A DNA stretch of 64,000 bases from Sphingomonas sp. CCH9-E2 (GTDB lineage: Bacteria; Pseudomonadota; Alphaproteobacteria; Sphingomonadales; Sphingomonadaceae). Made by a program: the position numbers and the translations under genes. Location of the stretch: the NCBI RefSeq assembly GCF_001557215.1, contig NZ_LSJM01000318.1, forward strand, positions 22,339 to 86,338. The letters run 5' to 3'. Each line of letters opens with the position of its first letter. Position 1 is the stretch's first letter. This document shows positions 51,963-59,825 of the stretch, one piece after another. The notes beneath the pieces are model-generated. The model had not been told where the DNA came from, searched no databases, and was given only the letters and a program-made list of their open reading frames with translations.

Positions 51963-54683
51963 TCAGAAACGCGCGCGCAAATTGGCGGTGAAGGTCTGGC
52001 CGTTCTCCAGGAAGGTCTGGGTCGCCTCCTCGAAGCTACTGTATTTGCGCACGGACGAGTTGAGCAGGTTCGAGCCCGAAAGGCTGAGCTTGATCTGCTT
52101 GGTGATGTCGAAATTCACCGATGCCGACAGCGCTTCGTATGGCCGGTAATAGACGCCGTCGCCGCTACCCCCGATCTTGTCGAGAAACTTGCCGCGCCAG
52201 CTATAGCCGACGCGCAACCCGACCGGCCCCTTCTCGTAATAGCCAACCAGATTGGCGCTGTGGCGCGACAGGCCTTCGATCGGCAAATCGGCCTGGGTGC
52301 GCAGGTCGGTGATACCGGAAGCGCTGTCGATGAAGGTGTAGGTCGCGTTGATGCCAAGGCCATCCAGCGGTCCCGGGAGGAATTTCAGCGGCTGCTTGAT
52401 CTGGAATTCGAAGCCCCTGATCGTCGCGCCCGCGCCATTGAACGTCCGGTTGATGCGATAGGGTGTGGCGGGGTCGGCATCATTCGGATCGGCATCGAGC
52501 CCCGGAAGCACTTCTTCGACCAGCCGGGTGAAGATGAAGCTCTCGACATCCTTGTAGAAGCCGGCAAGCGACACAAGCGAGTCCCGCGTCGGATACCATT
52601 CGATCGAGACGTCGAACTGGTTGACGCGGAATGGTTGAAGCGCCGGGTTGCCGCCCGATCCGCCACCCGCGCTGGTGATCGAGAAGGACGGCGACAGGTC
52701 GCGGGTGTTGGGTCGCGCCAGCACGCGCGCCGCGCCGAGGCGGAACAGCACCTTGCTGCCCAGTTCGAATCGCAACGCCGCGCTCGGCAACCAGTCGTCG
52801 TAGCTGATCCGGTCGTTACGCTCCTCGAAGCCGCCAGTACCGCCGCGAATACCATAGAAGCCGTTCGCCAGAACCCGCGTCTTCACATAGCGGACCCCGA
52901 CATTGCCGGTCATCGGAAGTCCCAACCAGTTAGCGCCAATGTTCGCCTGGACATAAGCCGAGTAGATCGGCTCCTGGAGATCGTAGCTTGAGGTAGGATC
53001 GTAGAGATAGGGTGTGCAGGTTGGCTGAAACACCTTGCACACGCCTTCGAGGTCACCGAACTCAGGAACTCCGAGCAGGAAGCTGGTCGGGAACGCCCCT
53101 TGGGCACTGCGCATGAAGTTCCCGAACATTACGGTTTCGTAATTGTCCGGATAGGATGTCACCGGGATCGCCGCTGCGCCCGAGGCTGCGTAGGTGCTTT
53201 GATTGCGGTAGGTCTCGCGGTTCGTCTTGATGTTGCTGTAGCGCAATCCCGCTTCGACGCTACGCAGCAACGGACCTTCAATTGCGAAGGTTGCATCGAG
53301 GCGGCCGTTCCACTCTTCAGATCGATAGACGAAGAGATTATCGAAACTGGTGCGATAGATGTAGAGCGAGGGATCGCTGAGATTGAGCGTCGCGGGCAGT
53401 ATCACCTGCGGCACGTCGCTGTTGCGGAAATCAAATGGTATCAATTGGGTCGTACGCGTGTCGGCACGCAAATAGGCTTGGCTGTAGTCCTGCGTCCCCA
53501 GCGTGTAGGACAGCTCACCGCGAAGCTCCAGCCGGTCGCCAGCCTGCCAACGCCCGCCGATCGCGCCGGTCCAGATATCGGTCGGCAGGGTCATCTTCTC
53601 GCCATTGCCCTGCACCGTGGCGCGGACCGTTCCGGCGATGAGATTTTCATTCTCGGTATAAACGGGGTTGGTATAGCTCGCCGCACTCGCCGCCAGCGGG
53701 ATCGAGATCCAGCGACGATAGCGATCGGTTTCAGCGTGCGCGTAGAGGATGTCGACATACATATCGAAATCCTTGGACGGCGCGAATGTCAGGCCGGTGG
53801 TGACCCCAAGCTTGCGCCGCTTCTCTTCCAGCCGCTGATACCGGATGTCGTTATAGTAGAAGATGTTGATCCCATCGCCATTGGGATCGCGGACTGCAGC
53901 ATTGCTGCTGAAGCTGTCCGGCGCTTCACGCCAGCCGTTGAAGCTGTCACTCGAATCCTGGACGATATTGAGTTCCTGATAGTTGAACCCGAGCGAGAAG
54001 CCGAACTTCCCATCGGCGAACGACTTCGCGATCAGGCCCGTCATGCGATAGGACAGGTCGTCGGCCTTGTCCTTGTACACGCCCTGCAGCGATCCCCCGA
54101 CATACCATGCGTCACCGCGCGGCGCGCGGCGCGTCTGAATGTTCACCGTGCCGCCCAGCGACCCTTCGATCATCGCCGCCGAGGGCAGCTTGGTCACATC
54201 CATCCGCGCGACCAGTTCGGAGGGGATGAGCGTCAGCACATTATAGGCGCCGTCATCCGGGCCATCCGGGCCGCGTCCATAGGGGCTGATCAATGTGCGG
54301 CCGTTGAACTCAAGCCGGTTCTGCCGCAACCCCCGCACCGAGATATCGCTCGCCTCGTCAATGCCACGGCGAACCTGGACCCCCGAGACGCGCTCAAGCG
54401 ATTCAGCGACATTTTGGTCGGGGAGCTTACCGATGTCCTCAGCCACGATTGAGTCGACGATCTGATCGCTGCTGCGCTTGATGTCGATCTCTTCGGCCTG
54501 GCTCGCGCGGATACCGCTGATGATGACTTCTTCAGGCTCGGTCTGATCTTGAGCAGACGGTGCAGGAGTCGGCGCGGGAGCCGGCAAAGAGGCTGGATTG
54601 TTTGTCTGGGCGAAACAGGGAGCCGCGTTCGCGGTCAGCGCGATAACTGCGGAAGCAGTCAGAAAATTACGTGAAAGCGCCAT
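51963..54683 (-). CDS. TonB-dependent receptor of the sugar-uptake type
   Basis: 906 residues from the ATG at 54683. Signal peptide (LTASAVIALTANAAPCFAQT), Pro-rich linker, TonB-box-like EEVIISGIRAS, plug starting DIGKLPDQNVAESLERVSGV, and a barrel ending in an aromatic strand (TFTANLRARF). This IQN/oligosaccharide receptor class is expanded in sphingomonads. The operator-like motif (54739-54756) lies 56 nt upstream, the same sequence as in front of the DHDPS gene. Confidence 0.88.
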   Translation of the reverse strand: MALSRNFLTASAVIALTANAAPCFAQTNNPASLPAPAPTPAPSAQDQTEPEEVIISGIRASQAEEIDIKRSSDQIVDSIVAEDIGKLPDQNVAESLERVSGVQVRRGIDEASDISVRGLRQNRLEFNGRTLISPYGRGPDGPDDGAYNVLTLIPSELVARMDVTKLPSAAMIEGSLGGTVNIQTRRAPRGDAWYVGGSLQGVYKDKADDLSYRMTGLIAKSFADGKFGFSLGFNYQELNIVQDSSDSFNGWREAPDSFSSNAAVRDPNGDGINIFYYNDIRYQRLEEKRRKLGVTTGLTFAPSKDFDMYVDILYAHAETDRYRRWISIPLAASAASYTNPVYTENENLIAGTVRATVQGNGEKMTLPTDIWTGAIGGRWQAGDRLELRGELSYTLGTQDYSQAYLRADTRTTQLIPFDFRNSDVPQVILPATLNLSDPSLYIYRTSFDNLFVYRSEEWNGRLDATFAIEGPLLRSVEAGLRYSNIKTNRETYRNQSTYAASGAAAIPVTSYPDNYETVMFGNFMRSAQGAFPTSFLLGVPEFGDLEGVCKVFQPTCTPYLYDPTSSYDLQEPIYSAYVQANIGANWLGLPMTGNVGVRYVKTRVLANGFYGIRGGTGGFEERNDRISYDDWLPSAALRFELGSKVLFRLGAARVLARPNTRDLSPSFSITSAGGGSGGNPALQPFRVNQFDVSIEWYPTRDSLVSLAGFYKDVESFIFTRLVEEVLPGLDADPNDADPATPYRINRTFNGAGATIRGFEFQIKQPLKFLPGPLDGLGINATYTFIDSASGITDLRTQADLPIEGLSRHSANLVGYYEKGPVGLRVGYSWRGKFLDKIGGSGDGVYYRPYEALSASVNFDITKQIKLSLSGSNLLNSSVRKYSSFEEATQTFLENGQTFTANLRARF

Positions 54684-54738
54684 TTCATCTCCCCTGACTC
54701 GTCCTGACCGCGTTCCGGCCATCGATCGATGAACAGGA

Positions 54739-54756
54739 TAGTGTTGCTATTTTAGC
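54739..54756. promoter_or_regulatory. Operator-like motif, copy 2
   Basis: TAGTGTTGCTATTTTAGC on the + strand, 56 nt before the receptor start. 16 of 18 positions match copy 1 (46534). Includes TGTTGCT, reverse of the AGCAACA seen in the dgoK promoter. Confidence 0.6.
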
Positions 54757-54934
54757 TATATGTCAATTGGCTAATCGGCAGCCGTTGGATCGCTAAGCCG
54801 ATGCATCACGTGCACTCGGCAAACGCGATCTCGAAGCTGGAACCCGACGCCCCGCACCCCGGCGCGGTGACCGCAGCAATCAGCCCGCGCTGTGCGCCAC
54901 CCTTCGCTGCGCCCTCCCCCCGGATCGAGCGGAC

Positions 54935-55495
54935 CACGCGAAGAACAAAGGCACTGCGGACCCTGGCGGCTTCGCAGAAGTCCGCCAGCGCATGCTCATT
55001 AAAAGTCGCTTTCCGCTTCCGAGCAGCGCCCCTCCCGCGTCACGCGATCGTCAACTGCAAAGGCTGAGAAGCAGCAAGCGACTCGGCGACGCGCAAGCGG
55101 CATAGAGGGCGGTCACGCAACGCGTGCGACGCCCTGAGACTTCACCCGTCTAGAGGCAAACCTACGCCAGCGCTCGTATTTGCACGCTGGCACCGCACTG
55201 CACCCTCCCGACATCAGAAAGGGTTTGTTCAGAGGCGAGGATTTCCGCCCAAATCACCTCCGGGGGCACCAGTCAGATGCACGCAATGCGAGGATATTCG
55301 ATGCAGACCGAACCCCCCGACCGCATTCTCCGTGTCAACACCGTCCTCGCCCGTACCGGGCTCAGCCGCTCCACGAATTACCGGAGCACGGAGAATGGAC
55401 GTTCCCGGGGACCGTCCAGATCAGCACGTGCTGCGTTGGATGGCGCGAGCCTGCGACCAATGCCTGGCCGCGCAGTCCAATGTTCTGCCGTACTG
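54935..55495 (+). repeat. Direct repeat copy 2 (alpA module, decayed)
   Basis: Collinear with 37215-37794 in the same orientation, with more divergence upstream and one frameshift in alpA. It marks the right boundary of the catabolic block and is followed by the lower-GC RiPP island. Confidence 0.6.
55301..55495 (+). pseudogene. Frameshifted AlpA-family regulator
   Basis: The ATG at 55301 opens MQTEPPDRILRVNTVLARTG then LSRSTNYRSTENG, nearly identical to the intact copy at 37591. A single missing base after AATGG (about 55399) shifts the frame; the homologous end (VGWREPATNAWPRSPMF) follows in the next frame. A dead paralogue. Confidence 0.75.
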
Positions 55496-55853
55496 CAGAT
55501 CGAGGGCAGCTGCTCACCTTCCGCGCAACATCGAGTGCTGACGTCGAGAGTAGGATAGCTGACCACATGTCCATCAGGACTCAGACACGCCTCCGCGATA
55601 AGCCTGACGCTGCGTTCTGCCCGGAGGCGCTATGCTGACACTCGCGATCCCGCTGTTCGCGAGCGCGCCACACTCCGCTGGGTCGGATGCGCATGACTAA
55701 CACCGCGATCAGAAGACGGGGACGCGCCACCGCCACCGCAAGAACTTGTCGATTTCCATGGTCCGTTTTGGACATAAATTGCGTTTCTAGAGCGCGGCCT
55801 GACATCTACGCTTCCAAAGCGGATGCGTTTGGGGCTCCTCGGGGAAATTGGGC
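55496..55853. other. Intergenic stretch ahead of the RiPP operon
   Basis: No credible gene. AT content rises towards the radical SAM start. A TTGTCG...TTGGACATAAATTG segment (about 55745-55783) could hold the operon promoter but is not a clear match. Confidence 0.4.
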
Positions 55854-56924
55854 ATGACAGATATCCATGAGCTCGACAGTGTGTCGACGCTCACTGATCG
55901 CCAGATCGCTTCGACGCTAACTCGACGATTTCAGCAGCTTATCATTCTTCCAACGGAGAAGTGCAATTTCAGATGCACCTACTGTTATGAAGATTTCAAG
56001 ATCGGCCAGATGTCAAGCGAGATCCAGTCATCGCTAGAAATGCTCATGTCCCGCCGGATTCCTGAGCTTGATGAAATGTCGATTAACTGGTTTGGCGGGG
56101 AGCCACTCGCCGCGAAGTCGGTCGTTCTGCGCCTCTCGGCGCATGCCAATAGGTTATGCGATGATCATGGCGTGAGACTTGCCGGCGGTCTCACGACGAA
56201 TGCTTATAGACTTCATTTCGACATCTTCGAAGAGCTCGTCTCCTATAAGCAGAATTTTTTCCAGATCACTCTCGACGGTTTTGGCGAAGTTCATGACGCG
56301 GTACGCAAACTTGCCAATGGCAAGGGGTCCTTTCAAAAGATTTGGGACAACCTCGCCCAAACCAAGAGGTCCGACAAGCAGTTTCGCATTCTGATTCGCA
56401 TTCATGTCCGTCGCGAAAATATCGATTCCCTCGAACTGTTGATGGCGGAGCTTGGCAAGACGTTCGGAGGCGATCCGCGCTATGAACTGGATTTCGAGCA
56501 TTTGCGAAACCTTGGCGGGGAAGGTGGCCTGACGGTTACCAGTCCAGTGTCATTGAGCGAGATGCCCGCCATCGAGGCTCGCCTCCGACAAGTGTTTCGC
56601 AACCATTCTCGATCCGGCGCTAACGCGGGCATTTCGCAAACGCTTCCAAGCATGAGCCAGCTTGCAGAAAAGCAGAACGTGGCCGGCCTGTCAGAGCCCT
56701 ATATTTGCTATGCAGCTAAAGCCAACTCGCTGCTGATCCGTGCGGACGGCCGCATTGGGAAGTGCACCGTCGCACTGGACGATGATCGCAACACGATTGG
56801 GCGCGTAAATACGGACGGAACGATCGCGATCGACAGCCAGAGACTGATGCCCTGGGTAAGAGGCATTTCTAGTGGGTCAGTCCAAGAGCTGCAGTGCCCA
56901 CTCGTTGGCCTGCCCCAATATTAA
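55854..56924 (+). CDS. Radical SAM/SPASM peptide-modifying enzyme (RiPP maturase)
   Basis: 356 residues as read, from the ATG at 55854 (an upstream TTG at 55848 is less likely). Radical SAM cluster C-x3-C-x2-C in EKCNFRCTYCYED (about residue 40), GGEP (NWFGGEPLA), then a C-terminal SPASM-type region with Cys in EPYICYAAKANSL and RIGKCTVALDDD and a last QCPLVG. The reading stops at TAA 56922-56924. Dropping one base near 56904 continues the protein as CPLLACPNINAILRGERL to a TGA at 56950-56952 that overlaps the precursor start (ATGA). The true C-terminus is therefore probably in that frame. It likely installs thioether or C-C cross-links in the two downstream precursors. Confidence 0.85.
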   Translation: MTDIHELDSVSTLTDRQIASTLTRRFQQLIILPTEKCNFRCTYCYEDFKIGQMSSEIQSSLEMLMSRRIPELDEMSINWFGGEPLAAKSVVLRLSAHANRLCDDHGVRLAGGLTTNAYRLHFDIFEELVSYKQNFFQITLDGFGEVHDAVRKLANGKGSFQKIWDNLAQTKRSDKQFRILIRIHVRRENIDSLELLMAELGKTFGGDPRYELDFEHLRNLGGEGGLTVTSPVSLSEMPAIEARLRQVFRNHSRSGANAGISQTLPSMSQLAEKQNVAGLSEPYICYAAKANSLLIRADGRIGKCTVALDDDRNTIGRVNTDGTIAIDSQRLMPWVRGISSGSVQELQCPLVGLPQY

Positions 56925-56948
56925 CGCAATTCTCCGTGGAGAACGATT

Positions 56949-57209
56949 ATGACAGATAATGACAACATCCTGTCAATCGACAAGTTCGGACGAGTTATAT
57001 TGTCCGATGAAGTGCTAGACATCATGTGCAATCAATCTGATGTGGTAATAGCTGGCGGAAATACCGGATTCAATGCACTTGGCTGCACCAATAATGCCAA
57101 TTGCGGGGGTATGGTCAATCATAATACCTGCACCAATGCGACAGGAGCTTGTGGCGGATCATTAAACTCGAGTAATTGTCTTGATCGACCCAAAGCAACC
57201 AAGCCATAA
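56949..57209 (+). CDS. Double-glycine-leader RiPP precursor 1, Cys/Asn-rich core
   Basis: 86 residues, ATG at 56949 with GGAG eight nt ahead. Leader 1-37 has FGRVILSDEVLD and ends VVIAGG; core 38-86. Core Cys at 46, 52, 61, 68 and 77, with one Cys (27) in the leader. Two units of C-[ST]-N-x(2-4)-C-x-G (CTNNANCGG, CTNATGACGG). Asn is unusually frequent. No hydrophobic bacteriocin-like helix. Immediately downstream of the maturase and upstream of its exporter. Confidence 0.85.
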   Translation: MTDNDNILSIDKFGRVILSDEVLDIMCNQSDVVIAGGNTGFNALGCTNNANCGGMVNHNTCTNATGACGGSLNSSNCLDRPKATKP

Positions 57210-57228
57210 ATTAGCGGGGGATAAAAAA

Positions 57229-57483
57229 ATGTCCGTTTCCAACAAGTGGGCGAGCTTTAGCCTGGATCAGCATGGCCGAGTGGTTTTGAGCGATCAGGAA
57301 CTCGATCAGCTGGTGGATTGCCCGGCCAGCGTCATCGCCGGCGGGGCAAATCAAGGATGCAGTGGTGCAAATGCAGGCTGCACAAACAGCAGCTGCGAGG
57401 GTAGCTGGAACGGTAGCTGTTCCAACACTAGCTGCGCGGGAACGACAAACGGCATACGGTGCGAAAACAAGGTTCGACGTTGA
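57229..57483 (+). CDS. Double-glycine-leader RiPP precursor 2, Cys/Asn-rich core
   Basis: 84 residues from the ATG at 57229 (GCGGGGG upstream). The leader parallels precursor 1: HGRVVLSDQELD and SVIAGG ending at residue 39. Core 40-84 with Cys at 44, 51, 56, 64, 69, 78 (Cys31 in the leader). Units CTNSSCEGS and CSNTSCAGT repeat the same C-[ST]-N-x2-C-x-G pattern. The 3' end is 25 nt before the exporter start. Confidence 0.85.
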   Translation: MSVSNKWASFSLDQHGRVVLSDQELDQLVDCPASVIAGGANQGCSGANAGCTNSSCEGSWNGSCSNTSCAGTTNGIRCENKVRR

Positions 57484-57508
57484 TCGCCAGCGCGCGGCAA
57501 TCTTGGTG

Positions 57509-59635
57509 ATGCGATTCCCAAACTTCTCCCTTGCGTATCGAAAGCTGCTTTCGTCGCGCCCGACCATCGAACTTCAGTCCGAGGCCGCCGATTGCGGCTA
57601 CGTCTGCATCTCCGCAGTCTTCGCACTCGCCGGCGAGGTCCGCCGCGTCTCAGCGATCAAGGAGACAGGTGGCACCACGTCGCGCGGGCTTACTCTTAAA
57701 CAGATACGGGATGTAAGCCGCCGCTGCGGCCTCGCCGCCGAAGCTATCGCCTATTCGCCAGACCGCCTAGCCTCGCTCAACTTCCCTTTGATTTTGCTGT
57801 TGTCCAGAGGGCACTATGTCGTGGCCGCACGTTGCGTCGCTGGCGCGCTGGAGATCTATGATCCGGGAATGGGTTGGTATTGGCTACCCGCTCAAAAACT
57901 CCGCCGACGCCTCACAAATTATGCGATTGAGTTCAATTTTCCGCCAGCTCGCAAGTCGCGCCAGGACTCGGCACGCGTTCAGCCCGTCTCCCACTATCCG
58001 TTCATGCTATCCGCGTTGCTGCGGCGGCCGGACGGTAGACGAGTGGTTGCAATCGTGGCTGCTGGGCAGGCGCTCGCGCTTGCGATCCCCTTGATATCCA
58101 TGCTCGCTGTCAATCGGAGCACAGACAATCACGCGCTTTCAGCGTTGGGCGCTGTCGGCATCCTATTTCTTGCGTTGTCTCTCACTAACGTTTTGGTAGG
58201 GCTGGCGGGCGAACTCAGTGCGGTCCGCTTGAAGCGCTCGACTTATGTCGATGCGAGCCGCCTAGCATTTGATCGACTGAGCGAGAAGTCGGCTAGTTGG
58301 TTTATCCGACACGCGCCGGATAAAATCAAAAACCTCATCGACTCCTATTATGTTCAGTTAGATCTCAGCCTCGACATGCTCCGGTCTTCCGCCGGGATTG
58401 CTCTCGGGCTCATTCTTGGCGCCACCATTCTGGTTTTCGTGTCGCCTTGGCTGGCGGTGCCAGGCCTCCTGGCGCTGGGCCTAACCTCGACCATCGACGT
58501 GATCGTAAACCGACATCAGCGCTCGCATTTTGCCAACTCTCTAGAGGCCGCGCAGCGCAAGCAGCATTTCGTGCTCGACGTCCTTTGCCAGATGCCTGAA
58601 CTTATCCGCACCGGTGTCGGAGCTCGGGCTCGAGCCCGCTTCGCATCGGTCGTCAGGACCGCATCGACGGCAGAAGCCAGCCTGAACGCGCTTCAGGGGT
58701 GGCGTACCGCTTTACTCGCACTCGTCAGGTCGGGCGAGACCCTGATTTTCGTTTCGATTTCAGCCCTGTTCTGGTCCCGCGGCGACTATTCACTGGGCGC
58801 TTTTGTGGCCCTTGGCGCCTACAAGGATCTTATGGCGCAAAATCTGAATGCGCTTCTTCAGCTTCATCTGCGCAAGCAATCGATGAATGTCCACCGACTA
58901 CAGGCGAACCCGCTACTCGAGTCCTCCGGCGAGTCGCATGAGCAACCAACGCCCGTCACCGCTGGACGCGTCGATGTTTCCGACACGGCGTATCGGTATG
59001 GGTCATTGGACCCGATCGTATTCGAGGGTTGCTCGCTGCACGTATCCCCTGGCGAATTCGTGGCTATTCGCGGGCCGTCCGGAGCTGGTAAATCCACTTT
59101 CGCGCGCCTGCTGATCGGTGCCGCTCAACCCTCGACAGGTGTGGTGCTGATCGATGGTCAGCCATCGGCGCTCGGTCGGATGGGCGTGGCGGCTGTTCTG
59201 CAAACCGATCGGCTCATCGCCGCCGATATCATCAGCAACATTCTCTACTTCCGTGATCAACTCGACCTCGCCGATGCGATTGAGGCGCTCAAGTTGGTCG
59301 AACTGCACGATTTTGTGATGTCCCTGTCGATGCGATGGAAGACCTTCGTCTCTGATACGGGGGACGGCCTTTCCGGGGGTCAGCGGCAGCGCTTGCTGCT
59401 CGCTCGTGCTTTGGTCGACCGACCAAAACTGCTCGTTCTCGACGAGGCTACTTCGAGCTTGGACGTGGAGGTTGAGAGGCGAATCTTCGCTCGCCTGCGC
59501 GATAAGGGCATTTCACTGATCGTAATCGCCCATCGCCCTGAGATTTGGGCGATGGCTGATCGCGTCTACGATTTTTCTCCCAACGGGATCGTATCTGTCG
59601 AATCGCCTCCACTGATGCAGGTTCGCAGCGGTTAG
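57509..59635 (+). CDS. C39-peptidase ABC exporter (PCAT) for the RiPP
   Basis: 708 residues from the ATG at 57509; a longer frame runs back into precursor 2 and is not credible. Residues 1-150: peptidase C39 with Cys in EAADCGYVC, His in GHYVVAAR, Asp in IYDPGMGW. Then a membrane domain (about 160-440) and an ATPase: GPSGAGKST (Walker A), LSGGQRQR, LLVLDEATSSLD, AHRPEIW. It should cut after the GG of both leaders and export the cores. No membrane-fusion (HlyD-like) gene accompanies it, which is unusual for a Gram-negative system. Confidence 0.9.
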   Translation: MRFPNFSLAYRKLLSSRPTIELQSEAADCGYVCISAVFALAGEVRRVSAIKETGGTTSRGLTLKQIRDVSRRCGLAAEAIAYSPDRLASLNFPLILLLSRGHYVVAARCVAGALEIYDPGMGWYWLPAQKLRRRLTNYAIEFNFPPARKSRQDSARVQPVSHYPFMLSALLRRPDGRRVVAIVAAGQALALAIPLISMLAVNRSTDNHALSALGAVGILFLALSLTNVLVGLAGELSAVRLKRSTYVDASRLAFDRLSEKSASWFIRHAPDKIKNLIDSYYVQLDLSLDMLRSSAGIALGLILGATILVFVSPWLAVPGLLALGLTSTIDVIVNRHQRSHFANSLEAAQRKQHFVLDVLCQMPELIRTGVGARARARFASVVRTASTAEASLNALQGWRTALLALVRSGETLIFVSISALFWSRGDYSLGAFVALGAYKDLMAQNLNALLQLHLRKQSMNVHRLQANPLLESSGESHEQPTPVTAGRVDVSDTAYRYGSLDPIVFEGCSLHVSPGEFVAIRGPSGAGKSTFARLLIGAAQPSTGVVLIDGQPSALGRMGVAAVLQTDRLIAADIISNILYFRDQLDLADAIEALKLVELHDFVMSLSMRWKTFVSDTGDGLSGGQRQRLLLARALVDRPKLLVLDEATSSLDVEVERRIFARLRDKGISLIVIAHRPEIWAMADRVYDFSPNGIVSVESPPLMQVRSG

Positions 59636-59825
59636 AAGAAAAAGTTGGCGGATTAGAAAACTATTGAACCGGGCTTTTCCTTAGCGGGCAATTGCGGCTT
59701 TTAGGGTTGTTAATTCACAATCGCCCACCCGGAGTAGAAGGACAATGAACCAAGCTGCAATCATTTGAAGGGATCATCGTGCATTCGGCGTCGGAGATTA
59801 GCGAGTTCGAAGGGCATGACCTAGT

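Noticed and set aside
55570..55590. CAGGACTC stretch as a possible second att copy of the tRNA fragment
   Set aside because: Only 8 bases shared; too short to call.
59744..59770. Seven-codon ORF with a GAAGGA site ahead of the RiPP receptor
   Set aside because: Could be a leader peptide, but nothing beyond start, site and stop supports it.
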